Positions 1-7,171 of a stretch of 64,000 bases of DNA are shown here, piece after piece. The stretch is from NCBI RefSeq assembly GCF_900142575.1, contig NZ_FRBI01000026.1:1-64000 (forward strand), in the 5' to 3' direction. How positions within the stretch are numbered: position 1 is the first letter of the stretch; every line of letters starts with the position of its first letter. The notes beneath the pieces are model-generated. The model ran no database searches. It was given only the letters and a program-made list of their open reading frames with translations, and was not told where the DNA came from. The position numbers and the translations under genes are program-made. This DNA comes from Actinacidiphila paucisporea. GTDB taxonomy: Bacteria > Actinomycetota > Actinomycetes > Streptomycetales > Streptomycetaceae.

Positions 1-1
1 C

Positions 2-640
2 CAGTACTCCCCCACCTCGGAGACCGGGAAGATCACCAAGTCCACCCCCATGGGATCCCTGGACGCCCCCTTCAACCCCCTCTCCCTGGCCATCGGCGCC
101 GAAGCAAGCTTCGTGGCCCGCACCATCGACTCCGACCGCAAACACCTCCAGTCCGTCCTGCGCGCCGCCGCCGACCACCCCGGCACCGCACTGGTGGAGA
201 TCTACCAGAACTGCAACATCTTCAACGACGGCGCCTTCGACGCCCTCAAAGACTCCGCGACCGCCCACGAGGCCCTCATCCGCCTCGAACACGGCCAACC
301 CATCCGCTTCGGCACCCCCGCACCCGACGGCCTGGGCTCCAAAGGCGTCATCCGCGACCCCGCGACCGGCGACCTGACCGTCGTGGACACCACCACCACC
401 AACCCCGACCAGATCCTCATCCACGACGCCCACGCCACCAGCCCCACCACCGCCTTCGCCCTGACCCGCCTCGCCGACCCCGACACCCTCCACCACACCC
501 CCATCGGCGTCCTGCGCGACACCACCCGCCCCGTCTACGACACCGACATGGCCGACCAGATCGACCACGCCACCACCCAACAAGGCCCAGGCGACCTCAC
601 CACCCTCCTCACCGGCACCGACACCTGGACCGTCACCTGA
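2..640 (+). CDS. korB: 2-oxoacid:ferredoxin oxidoreductase, beta subunit (3' part)
   Basis: This is the C-terminal 212 residues of a KorB-type beta subunit; the frame is open from the first bases, so the start and most of the thiamine-diphosphate fold lie outside. The conserved block NCNIFNDGAFDALKD and the preceding QYSPTSETGK loop are characteristic of the actinobacterial 2-oxoglutarate:ferredoxin oxidoreductase beta chain. With its alpha subunit, normally encoded just upstream, it oxidatively decarboxylates 2-oxoglutarate to succinyl-CoA in the cytoplasm using ferredoxin. A long hairpin follows the stop codon and separates it from the convergent HxlR gene. Family assignment is firm; 2-oxoglutarate rather than another 2-oxoacid is inferred. 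Confidence 0.9.
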   Translation, partial: QYSPTSETGKITKSTPMGSLDAPFNPLSLAIGAEASFVARTIDSDRKHLQSVLRAAADHPGTALVEIYQNCNIFNDGAFDALKDSATAHEALIRLEHGQPIRFGTPAPDGLGSKGVIRDPATGDLTVVDTTTTNPDQILIHDAHATSPTTAFALTRLADPDTLHHTPIGVLRDTTRPVYDTDMADQIDHATTQQGPGDLTTLLTGTDTWTVT

Positions 641-655
641 CCCCCTGAGCCGAAA

Positions 656-692
656 GCAGTGGGGTGCCCTCGCGGGGAGGGCACCCCGCTGC
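656..692. terminator. Bidirectional hairpin between korB and hxlR gene
   Basis: A 16-bp stem (656-671 with 677-692, one G-U pair) encloses the 5-base loop GCGGG. It lies between two convergent genes and has no U-tract on either strand, as is usual for terminators in this genome type. Confidence 0.75.
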
Positions 693-711
693 GGGTCCGG
701 CGGGAGGGGAT

Positions 712-1077
712 TCAGCCGCGCGCGGCGTCGTACGCCGTCTGGGCCGCGGCCACCGCCGCCACGTGCGACTCGGTCCACGCGGCCAGCGCCCGTACCTTGA
801 GGGCAGCCTCGTGCCCGAGGGCCGTCAGGTCGTAGTCGACGTGCGGCGGTATGACGGGGCGGGCGCGGCGGCGTACGAAGCCGTCCCGCTCCAGGGTCCG
901 CAGTGTCTGCGTCAGCATCTTCTCGCTGACGTCCCCGATGCCGTCGCGCAGTTCGCTGAAGCGCAGGGTGCCGGCGTCGAGGAGGGCGGCGAGCACCAGC
1001 ACGCCCCAGCGGCTGGTGACGTGTTCGAGAATGGCCCGCTCAGGGCAGCTCACCTTCACGTATGTACCGTACTTCAA
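712..1077 (-). CDS. HxlR-family transcriptional regulator, QorR/HypR-like
   Basis: A 121-residue winged-helix protein of HxlR type: the block CPERAILEHVTSRWG is followed by FSELRDGIGDVSEKMLTQTL (recognition helix) and a wing. Cys11, at the start of the HxlR core, sits where YodB, HypR and QorR carry their redox-sensing cysteine. The start is TTG at 1077, preceded by AAAGGAAAG at 8-base spacing; no ATG is available. It is divergent from a QorB-like quinone reductase, the classical arrangement in which an HxlR repressor senses quinones or diamide and controls its neighbour. Repression of both genes through the palindrome at 1064-1086 is inferred. Confidence 0.88.
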   Translation of the reverse strand: MKYGTYVKVSCPERAILEHVTSRWGVLVLAALLDAGTLRFSELRDGIGDVSEKMLTQTLRTLERDGFVRRRARPVIPPHVDYDLTALGHEAALKVRALAAWTESHVAAVAAAQTAYDAARG

Positions 1078-1086
1078 GGTCGGTAC
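1064..1086. promoter_or_regulatory. Probable HxlR operator
   Basis: Imperfect inverted repeat: outer arms GTACCG (1064-1069) and CGGTAC (1081-1086) around ACTT-CA-AGGT. It covers the TTG start of the HxlR gene and lies in the 90-bp divergent spacer, as expected for an autoregulatory site that also controls the quinone reductase gene. Confidence 0.6.
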
Positions 1087-1167
1087 TTTCCTTTAGTTAG
1101 CGTGCCGGTTACGGTGATCACGTCCGACCGCGACACCCGCGTCGGCAAGAACCCCGGGAGAACCACC

Positions 1168-2037
1168 GTGAGCATCGCCGTCACCGGAGCCACCGGCCAC
1201 CTCGGCCGCCTCGTCATCGCGGACCTGCTGGAGCGCGGGGTCGCGCCCGCCGGGATCGCCGCCGTCGTGCGGGACGCGGACAAGGCCGCCGACCTCGCCG
1301 CGAGCGGGGTGGAGGTACGGGTCGCGGACTACGACCGGCCCGCCAGCTTCAAGAACGCCTTCGCGGCCGGCGACCGCGTCCTGCTGATCTCGGGGAACGA
1401 GGTCGGCCGCCGCGTCCCGCAGCACACCGCGGTGGTCGACGCGGCCGCCGAGGCCGGCGTGTCGCTACTGGCCTACACCGGCGTGCTGGGCGGCCCGGCC
1501 GCCGACTTCGTCCTCGCCGACGAGCACAAGGCCACCGAGGAGGCCGTCCTGGCGTCCGGGCTGCCGTACGTCTTCCTGCGCAACGGCTGGTACACCGAGG
1601 TCTACACCGCGAACCTGCCGGCGGTGCTGGAACACGGCGCCGTGATCGGCAACGCGGGCGACGGGCGGGTCGCGTCGGCCGCGCGGGCGGACTACGCGGC
1701 GGCGGCAGCGGCCGTGCTGACCGGCGAGGGCCACGAGAACAAGGCGTACGACCTGAGCGGCGACACCGCCTGGAGCTTCCCCGAATACGCGGCCACCGTC
1801 GCCGAACTGTCCGGCCGGGAGGTCGCCTACCACGACGTGAGCGCGGCGGAGCGGCAGGAGATCCTGGTCGGCGTCGGGGTGCCGGCCGACTTCGCCGCGG
1901 TGCTGGTCGACGTGGACCGGGCGATCGGTGAGGGCCTGCTGGCCGGCACCAGCGGCGAGATGTCCCGGCTGATCGGCCGCCCGACGACGCCGCTGCGCGA
2001 GACGGTCGCGGTGGAGCTGCGGGCGCTGGGCGTGTAG
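1168..2037 (+). CDS. NmrA/QorB-like NAD(P)H-dependent quinone oxidoreductase
   Basis: A 289-residue atypical short-chain reductase. The N-terminal GATGHLG glycine motif binds NAD(P)H; the stretch VLLISGNEVGRRVPQH followed by GVSLLAYTGVL is close to QorB (NAD(P)H:quinone oxidoreductase 2). It probably reduces soluble quinones in the cytoplasm. The GTG at 1168 is chosen because GGGAGA precedes it by 6 bases and the Rossmann strand starts immediately; the frame is open further upstream, but that sequence overlaps the HxlR gene and is not protein-like. Its divergent HxlR partner with a conserved Cys suggests induction by quinones or electrophiles. NmrA-type regulatory members exist, so catalysis is likely but not proven. 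Confidence 0.85.
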   Translation: MSIAVTGATGHLGRLVIADLLERGVAPAGIAAVVRDADKAADLAASGVEVRVADYDRPASFKNAFAAGDRVLLISGNEVGRRVPQHTAVVDAAAEAGVSLLAYTGVLGGPAADFVLADEHKATEEAVLASGLPYVFLRNGWYTEVYTANLPAVLEHGAVIGNAGDGRVASAARADYAAAAAAVLTGEGHENKAYDLSGDTAWSFPEYAATVAELSGREVAYHDVSAAERQEILVGVGVPADFAAVLVDVDRAIGEGLLAGTSGEMSRLIGRPTTPLRETVAVELRALGV

Positions 2038-2166
2038 GACCGGGGGCCCGGCGGCCGGTGCGTCAGGACCAATCTGCGGTACGGGCCTGGCAGTGCGGTC
2101 GCCGTACCGCTACCGTCGGACTGCCGCCCGTACCCGCACCGCGTACGGCGGCGTGGGAGGACGGCG

Positions 2167-3108
2167 ATGGGCGAGAACCGCGCGGGACTGGTGTACGGCT
2201 TCGTGGCCTACGGTTTGTGGGGTCTTTTCCCGCTGTACTGGCCGCTGCTCGAACCCGCGGGCGCGGGCGAGATCCTGGCCCACCGGATGGTGTGGTCGCT
2301 GGTGGTGGTCGCCGTCATTCTGCTGGCGCTGCGCCGGTGGGCCTGGGTCACCGAGCTGATACGCCGGCCGCGCCGGCTGGCCCTGATCGCGCTCGCCGCG
2401 ACCGTGGTGTCGGTGAACTGGGGCATGTACATCTGGGCGGTCAACGCCGGCCATGTCGTGGAGACCTCGCTCGGCTACTTCATCAACCCGCTGGTGACCA
2501 TCGCGCTGGCGGTCCTGGTGCTGCACGAGCGGCTGCGGCCCGTGCAGTGGGCGGCGGTCGGCATCGGCGCCGCCGCCGTCGCGGTGCTCGCGGTCGGCTA
2601 CGGCCGGCTGCCCTGGATCGCGCTGACGCTGGCCCTGTCCTTCGGCACCTACGGCCTGGTCAAGAAGAAGGTCGCGATGGGCGGCCTGGAGTCGCTGGCC
2701 GCGGAGACCTCCGTGCAGTTCCTGCCGGCCCTCGCCTTCCTGCTCGTCCTCGGCGGCCGCGGCGACTCGACCTTCACCCACCACGGCCCCGGCCACGCCG
2801 GACTGCTGGCGCTGTCGGGCCTGGTCACCGCCGTGCCGCTGGTCTGCTTCGGGATGTCGGCCAACCGCCTGCCGCTGTCCACGCTCGGCCTGCTCCAGTA
2901 CCTGGCGCCGGTCTTCCAGTTCCTGATCGGCGTCCTCCACTTCCACGAGACGATGTCCGCCGAGCAGTGGGTCGGCTTCCTGCTGGTCTGGTCGGCGCTG
3001 GCCCTGCTGACGGTCGACGCCCTGCGCAACGCCCGCCGTACGCGGACGGCCGCCGCTCCCCCGGCCCAGGCGCCCGACCCGGCGGCCGCCCGGGCCGGCT
3101 CCGCCTGA
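2167..3108 (+). CDS. rarD: RarD-type EamA/DMT-superfamily permease
   Basis: A 313-residue integral membrane protein with about ten predicted membrane segments, the usual two-fold EamA layout. The opening residues GLVYGFVAYGLWGLFPLYWPLL and EILAHRMVWSL are signatures of the RarD branch. The last 25 residues are a hydrophilic Ala/Pro-rich cytoplasmic tail. Start ATG 2167 has GGGAGGA upstream. RarD proteins are thought to move small metabolites across the cytoplasmic membrane, but the substrate is not known from sequence. The gene stands alone between the quinone reductase and a flavodoxin-fold gene. Confidence 0.9.
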   Translation: MGENRAGLVYGFVAYGLWGLFPLYWPLLEPAGAGEILAHRMVWSLVVVAVILLALRRWAWVTELIRRPRRLALIALAATVVSVNWGMYIWAVNAGHVVETSLGYFINPLVTIALAVLVLHERLRPVQWAAVGIGAAAVAVLAVGYGRLPWIALTLALSFGTYGLVKKKVAMGGLESLAAETSVQFLPALAFLLVLGGRGDSTFTHHGPGHAGLLALSGLVTAVPLVCFGMSANRLPLSTLGLLQYLAPVFQFLIGVLHFHETMSAEQWVGFLLVWSALALLTVDALRNARRTRTAAAPPAQAPDPAAARAGSA

Positions 3109-3189
3109 GGGCTGTGACGGACGGTGGGGCGCCCGCCGGGGGAACGTGCGAGCGGCGGGGTGCGAGCGATCCGTGTGAGGGGGATCGCT

Positions 3190-3219
3190 TTGACAAGTCA
3201 TTCGATGCGCGCGCAATAT
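3190..3219 (+). promoter_or_regulatory. Candidate promoter overlapping the start of the next gene
   Basis: TTGACA (3190-3195) is followed after 18 bases by CAATAT (3214-3219). If used, transcription would begin at about 3225, next to the ATG codons at 3220 and 3226, giving a nearly leaderless message. The same TTG could instead be a start codon, since GAGGGGGAT precedes it. Confidence 0.35.
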
Positions 3220-3789
3220 ATGCACATGCATGACTTCTCGGGGCGACGGTTCCTCTTCCTCCTCGGCAGCACCCGCACCGGGGGCAACACCGAGACGCTG
3301 GCACAGCAGGCGGCGGCGCAGCTGCCGTCCGACGTGGAGCAGCACTGGGTGCGGCTCGCGGAGATGCGGCTGCCGGCCTTCGCCGACGTACGCCACGACG
3401 GCGACGGCTCGTACCCGCCGCCCACCGGCCACGCCCGGACACTGCTGGACGCCACGCTCGACGCGACCGACCTGGTCATCGCGTCCCCGCTGTACTGGTA
3501 CGCCGTCTCGACGCCCACCAAGCAGTACCTCGACCACTGGTCGGGGTGGATGCGCGTGCCCGGCCTCGACTTCCGCGCCCGCATGGCCGGCCGCACCCTG
3601 TGGGGCGTCACCGCCCTCTCCGGCGCCGACCACTCCGACGCCGACCCGCTGGTGGGCACCCTCACCAAGACCGCCCGCTACATGCACATGGACTTCCGCG
3701 GCGTCCTGCTCGCCAGCGCGACCCGCCCGGGCCAGGTCACCACCGACGAGGACGCGGCCCGGCGCGCGAAGACCTTCTTCACTCCGTGA
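3205..3789 (+). CDS. NAD(P)H-dependent FMN reductase/flavodoxin-fold protein
   Basis: A flavodoxin-fold oxidoreductase of about 194 residues. The phosphate-binding loop GSTRTGGNTE follows the first beta strand, and the central ASPLYWYAVSTPTKQYLDHW segment is the usual FMN-contact and dimer region. It probably transfers electrons from NAD(P)H via FMN to small acceptors in the cytoplasm. The start is uncertain: in-frame candidates are TTG 3190 (with a purine-rich ribosome site), ATG 3205, 3220 and 3226; all give the same core. A 17-bp-stem hairpin lies between it and the convergent LPMO gene. Confidence 0.8.
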   Translation: MRAQYMHMHDFSGRRFLFLLGSTRTGGNTETLAQQAAAQLPSDVEQHWVRLAEMRLPAFADVRHDGDGSYPPPTGHARTLLDATLDATDLVIASPLYWYAVSTPTKQYLDHWSGWMRVPGLDFRARMAGRTLWGVTALSGADHSDADPLVGTLTKTARYMHMDFRGVLLASATRPGQVTTDEDAARRAKTFFTP

Positions 3790-3803
3790 GCCGCCCCGCG
3801 GGC

Positions 3804-3845
3804 GCGCCCGCCCCGTACGGACACGGGGCCGTACGGGGCGGGCGC
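3804..3845. terminator. Perfect 17-bp hairpin between convergent genes
   Basis: Arms 3804-3820 and 3829-3845 are perfectly complementary with an 8-base loop (ACACGGGG). It sits between the flavodoxin-fold gene and the LPMO gene, and could stop transcription in both directions. Confidence 0.8.
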
Positions 3846-3871
3846 CTGGCCGTGGCCACACCTCCCGCACG

Positions 3872-5035
3872 TCAGGAGAACGTGCAGGTGATGGACCCGT
3901 TGGGCAGAGTGATGCCGGTCGTGGTGTTGGCGGTGAAGCCGAACGTGGTCGTGCCGTTCGGCGCGATCGTGCCGTTGTAGGCGGCGTTGGCCACGCTGGC
4001 GTTACCGCCGCTGGTGGTCAGGACGCCGTTCCACAGACTGGATATCTGCGTGCCGTCGCCCGGTTTCCAGGTCACCTTCCAGTGGCCCGATGGTGTGGTG
4101 CCGTGGTTCATGACCTCGACCGAGGCCTGGAAGCCGCCGCTCCAGGAGTTGATCACCGAATACAGCGCCATGCAGGCGCCGTCGACGGGCGGCATGGACG
4201 TGGGGGGCGTGGACGTCGGCGGCTGCGACGTCGGGGGCTGGGAGGTGGGGGGCTGCGACGTCGGCGGCTGCGAGGTGGGCGGCTGGGACGTCGGCGGCTG
4301 CGAGGTGGGCGGTGTGGTGGAGCCGTTGTGGATGCCGGTGACCTCGCCGTGGCCGCCGTCGAAGGCGACGTCGGAGCAGGAGAAGAAGTTCTCGTTGCTG
4401 TCCGAGCGGACCCACTGGATGAAGATCAGGGCATTGCCGGTACGACCCGCGGGCAGCGCCTGGTCCCAGTAGTAGTGGCCGCCGTCGGTGCCGGGCGTCC
4501 CCACCGCGGGCGGGTTGGAGCTGGTCCCGATCGCGTCGAGGTCGGCCCAGGCCAGCGGGGTGGTCGGGGACCAGCCCTGCTTGGTGACGTAGATGTGGAA
4601 GGTGCCCGGGTGCGCGGCCCAGTTGCTGTACTGCAGCTGGATCGTCGACCCCGACGTCAGGTGCGTGCGGGGCCAGTCGTCGCGGGCCGCGCTGTAGGCC
4701 GAGAAGTCGTACGGCGACTTGTTGCCCGCGCTGCACAGCGTCCCGTCGGGCACGTAACCCGTCGTGCGCCCGCCCGCGTTGGAGTCGAGCACCGCGAACC
4801 AGTTGTACAGCGGGGTCGTGCCGCTCTGCGCGACCGCCGCGGCACACGCCGGGTTGGTCGGCACGAGGGCGCCCGTGGACGTCTTGGCGTCCTGGTAGCA
4901 CAGATACGTCCGCGACCCGGGCGACATGGCGACACCGTGCGCCTGCGCGGAGCCCTGGGTCAGCATGACGATGCCGAACGCCGAGAGCAGCGTGGCGAGG
5001 ACGGCGATTAAGGAGAGCTGTCTGTTCCTCTTCAA
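3872..5035 (-). CDS. Secreted AA10 lytic polysaccharide monooxygenase with CBM2
   Basis: 387 residues: signal peptide 1-32 ending in AQA, AA10 catalytic domain from His33 to about 235, a repetitive Pro-Thr-Ser-Gln linker, and a C-terminal family 2 carbohydrate-binding module. After cleavage His33 is the mature N-terminus and supplies the first histidine-brace ligand; His142 in NWAAHPGTF is the likely second, and the FFSC segment supplies the axial aromatic. Such enzymes oxidatively cleave crystalline cellulose (some also chitin) outside the cell. The start is TTG 5035 with GGAAAGG upstream. Codon 9 is TTA (5009-5011), which in streptomycetes needs the bldA tRNA. A perfect CebR-type operator lies 105 bp upstream, so induction by cello-oligosaccharides is expected. 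Cellulose preference is inferred from CBM2 and the operator. Confidence 0.93.
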   Translation of the reverse strand: MKRNRQLSLIAVLATLLSAFGIVMLTQGSAQAHGVAMSPGSRTYLCYQDAKTSTGALVPTNPACAAAVAQSGTTPLYNWFAVLDSNAGGRTTGYVPDGTLCSAGNKSPYDFSAYSAARDDWPRTHLTSGSTIQLQYSNWAAHPGTFHIYVTKQGWSPTTPLAWADLDAIGTSSNPPAVGTPGTDGGHYYWDQALPAGRTGNALIFIQWVRSDSNENFFSCSDVAFDGGHGEVTGIHNGSTTPPTSQPPTSQPPTSQPPTSQPPTSQPPTSQPPTSTPPTSMPPVDGACMALYSVINSWSGGFQASVEVMNHGTTPSGHWKVTWKPGDGTQISSLWNGVLTTSGGNASVANAAYNGTIAPNGTTTFGFTANTTTGITLPNGSITCTFS

Positions 5036-5140
5036 GGTGGTGACCTTTCCGGCGACGCCCCCGAGGCCGTGGGTCCACCGCAGCCGGGTCCTCAGGGGCG
5101 AGTGGGGGGAGAAATGTCGCGGGTACGCTTCCCCGAATCA

Positions 5141-5154
5141 TGGGAGCGCTCCCA
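5141..5154. promoter_or_regulatory. CebR-type operator TGGGAGCGCTCCCA
   Basis: A perfect 14-bp palindrome, extended to 16 bp by flanking A and T, identical to the known CebR (LacI-family cellobiose/cellotriose repressor) consensus. It lies upstream of the LPMO gene on the minus strand, in a 233-bp gap that otherwise holds only the LPMO leader and the hairpin of the ABC operon. Confidence 0.85.
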
Positions 5155-5230
5155 TTCGTGAAGCTAACAGCAGATCAGGGGCGTGTAAACAGCCCGGTCG
5201 GCTGGACCTGCCATGCCGCTCCCCGCCGCG

Positions 5231-5252
5231 CGGCGGCGCGGGCCCGCCGCCG
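5231..5252. terminator. Weak GC-rich hairpin after the ABC transporter operon
   Basis: Arms CGGCGGCG (5231-5238) and CGCCGCCG (5245-5252) with a 6-base loop, just downstream of the ABC permease stop on the minus strand. It could be a terminator, but GC-rich sequence makes chance hairpins likely. Confidence 0.4.
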
Positions 5253-5268
5253 GGCGGACCCGGCCTCG

Positions 5269-6222
5269 CTACGCCGTGACGTCGCGGGTGGTGAAGCGGG
5301 CCCAGGCGGCGGAGCCGAAGACGGCGGCGTAGAGGAACTGCAGGGCGAGGTTCTTGAGGATGCCGGTCCATATGACGGGGGCGCGCATCACGTCGGCGAA
5401 GCTCAGCCAGTAGTGCGGGAAGAGGTAGGGCTGCAGGGCGTGGAGCTGAGGGATGTTGTTGATGATCTGGACGGTGATCAGCAGGCCGACCGTGGCGGCC
5501 ATCGCGCCGATGCCGCTGTCGGTGAGGGTCGAGATGAACAGGCCCAGGGCGGCCAGGCCGATGAGCGAGGACGCGACCAGGAGGGCGATCAGCAGGCCGC
5601 GGAGGATGCCGTCGGAGAGGGAGACGGTGTTGCCGGAGAGCAGGGTGACGTCGCCGACCGGGAAGAGGCTGAAGCCGACGACGACCGCGGAGAGCACCAC
5701 GACGAGGGTGGCGGCGACGCAGAAGGTCAGCACCGAGGCGTACTTGGCGAGCAGCAGGCGGGTGCGGCCGGCCGGGGCGACCAGCAGATAGCGCAGGGTC
5801 CCGGTGCTGGCCTCCCCCGCGACGGAGTCCCCGGCCACCACGCCGATCGCCATCGGCAGGAAGAAGGGGAGGGTCGCGGCGAGGGAGGCGAAGGCGAGGA
5901 ACAGGCCGTTGTTGCTGATCTGTTCGAGGAAGGCCGGCCCGCCGCCGCCGTCGCCCCCGACCGAGTGGCCGCCGCGGGTCTCGATCCTGACCGCGATGCC
6001 CACCAGCACAGGCACGCCGGCCAGCACGCCGAGCAGGGCGAGGGTGCGGGCGCGGCGGAAGACGATCAGCAGCTCGGAGCCGAACAGCCCGAGCGACCAC
6101 GCCGCCCGGGGCGTCCGGGACGCCGGCGGGGCGGGAGCGCGCTCCCGGACCGGCTCCCCCGGGCGGTGCCCGGGGTCGCCGTCGTGCAGGCCTGGGCCCG
6201 CGGTGGTCTCAGCCCGCGACAT
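5269..6222 (-). CDS. ABC-2 type transporter permease
   Basis: A 317-residue membrane protein with a hydrophilic N-terminal tail of about 45 residues and roughly six membrane segments. The SVAGEASTGTLRYLLVAPAGRTRLLLAKY stretch is the cytoplasmic ABC-2 coupling loop typical of NatB/YhaP-like exporters. It follows the ATPase gene, overlapping its 3' end by 14 bases, so the two form one transporter. The substrate cannot be read from sequence; drug, lipid or peptide export are all possible. A LolA/DUF2092-like protein encoded first in the same operon suggests a cell-envelope or lipid-related role. Confidence 0.85.
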   Translation of the reverse strand: MSRAETTAGPGLHDGDPGHRPGEPVRERAPAPPASRTPRAAWSLGLFGSELLIVFRRARTLALLGVLAGVPVLVGIAVRIETRGGHSVGGDGGGGPAFLEQISNNGLFLAFASLAATLPFFLPMAIGVVAGDSVAGEASTGTLRYLLVAPAGRTRLLLAKYASVLTFCVAATLVVVLSAVVVGFSLFPVGDVTLLSGNTVSLSDGILRGLLIALLVASSLIGLAALGLFISTLTDSGIGAMAATVGLLITVQIINNIPQLHALQPYLFPHYWLSFADVMRAPVIWTGILKNLALQFLYAAVFGSAAWARFTTRDVTA

Positions 6223-7171
6223 CGAAACCCTCCCCTGTCAGCGCCACGAACGCGTCCTCCAGCGACGCGCGCCGCAGCCCGAAGCCGCGCACCCGCACCC
6301 CGGCGGCGACCAGGGCGGCGTTCAGCTCCGCCAGGTCGGGCGGCTCGGCGGGCAGCTCGCCGGTGACCTGGGCGGTGTGCGGGTCGGTGACCAGGTCCGT
6401 GACGCCGTGGGCCGCCAGCACCCGGACGGTCTCGACCGGGTCGGGGGTGGTGACCTCAAGGCGGCCGCGGGTGCCCGCGGACAGCTCCGCGACCGGCCCC
6501 TGGGTGATCAGCCGGCCGCGGGCCATCACCGCGGCGTGCGTGCAGACCTGCTCGATCTCGTCCAGCAGGTGCGAGGACAGGAAAACGGTGGTCCCGTCGT
6601 CCGCCAGCTCTCTGACCAGGGCCCGGATCTCCCGCATGCCCTGCGGGTCCAGGCCGTTGGTCGGCTCGTCCAGCACCAGCAGCTCGCGCGGCTGGAGCAG
6701 GGCGGAGGCCAGCCCCAGCCGCTGCTTCATGCCGAGCGAATAGGCCTTCGCCTTCTTCCCCGCCGCCGCGGTCAGCCCGACCCGGTCGAGCGCCGAGCCC
6801 ACCCTGGCCTTCCTGGTCCGCGGGTCGGCCGTCGGGTCGGCGGCGTCGTAGCGGATCAGGTTGTCCTGGCCGGACAGGAAGCCGTAGAGCGCGGGGCCCT
6901 CGATGAGGGCCCCGACCTTCGGCAGCACGCTGCGGGAGGAGCGCGGCATGGGGCGGCCGAGGACGCGGGCGCTGCCCGCGGTCGGCTCGATCAGGCCCAT
7001 CAGCATCCGGATCGTGGTCGTCTTGCCCGAGCCGTTGGGCCCGAGGAAGCCGAACACGCTGCCGCGCGGCACCTGGAGGTCCAGGCCGTCCACGGCCAGC
7101 GTGCCCCGATACTGCTTGGCCAGGCCGCTGGTCTCGATCACCACACCGGGCGTCGGGGCCACCGGTGTCAT
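6209..7171 (-). CDS. ABC transporter ATP-binding protein
   Basis: A 320-residue ATPase: Walker A GPNGSGKTT near residue 45, Q-loop region, signature variant YSLGMKQRLGLA in place of LSGGQ, Walker B LLVLDEPTNGLD, and the C-terminal extension common in DrrA/NatA-type exporters. The start is ATG 7171, which overlaps the TGA of the upstream LolA-like gene by 4 bases; the longer open frame upstream is a shadow of that gene. It should energise the permease encoded immediately downstream. Confidence 0.92.
   Translation of the reverse strand: MTPVAPTPGVVIETSGLAKQYRGTLAVDGLDLQVPRGSVFGFLGPNGSGKTTTIRMLMGLIEPTAGSARVLGRPMPRSSRSVLPKVGALIEGPALYGFLSGQDNLIRYDAADPTADPRTRKARVGSALDRVGLTAAAGKKAKAYSLGMKQRLGLASALLQPRELLVLDEPTNGLDPQGMREIRALVRELADDGTTVFLSSHLLDEIEQVCTHAAVMARGRLITQGPVAELSAGTRGRLEVTTPDPVETVRVLAAHGVTDLVTDPHTAQVTGELPAEPPDLAELNAALVAAGVRVRGFGLRRASLEDAFVALTGEGFDVAG

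Noticed and set aside
2110..3870. A 586-codon minus-strand frame opposite rarD and the flavodoxin-fold gene
   Set aside because: Gln/Arg/Gly-rich shadow without motifs, opposite two clearly recognised genes.
3872..5035. Chitin-binding protein (CBM5/12 or CBM33-only) instead of cellulose-type LPMO
   Set aside because: The C-terminal module has the CBM2 pattern and the operator is of CebR type; DasR-like sites are not seen. Some activity on chitin cannot be excluded.
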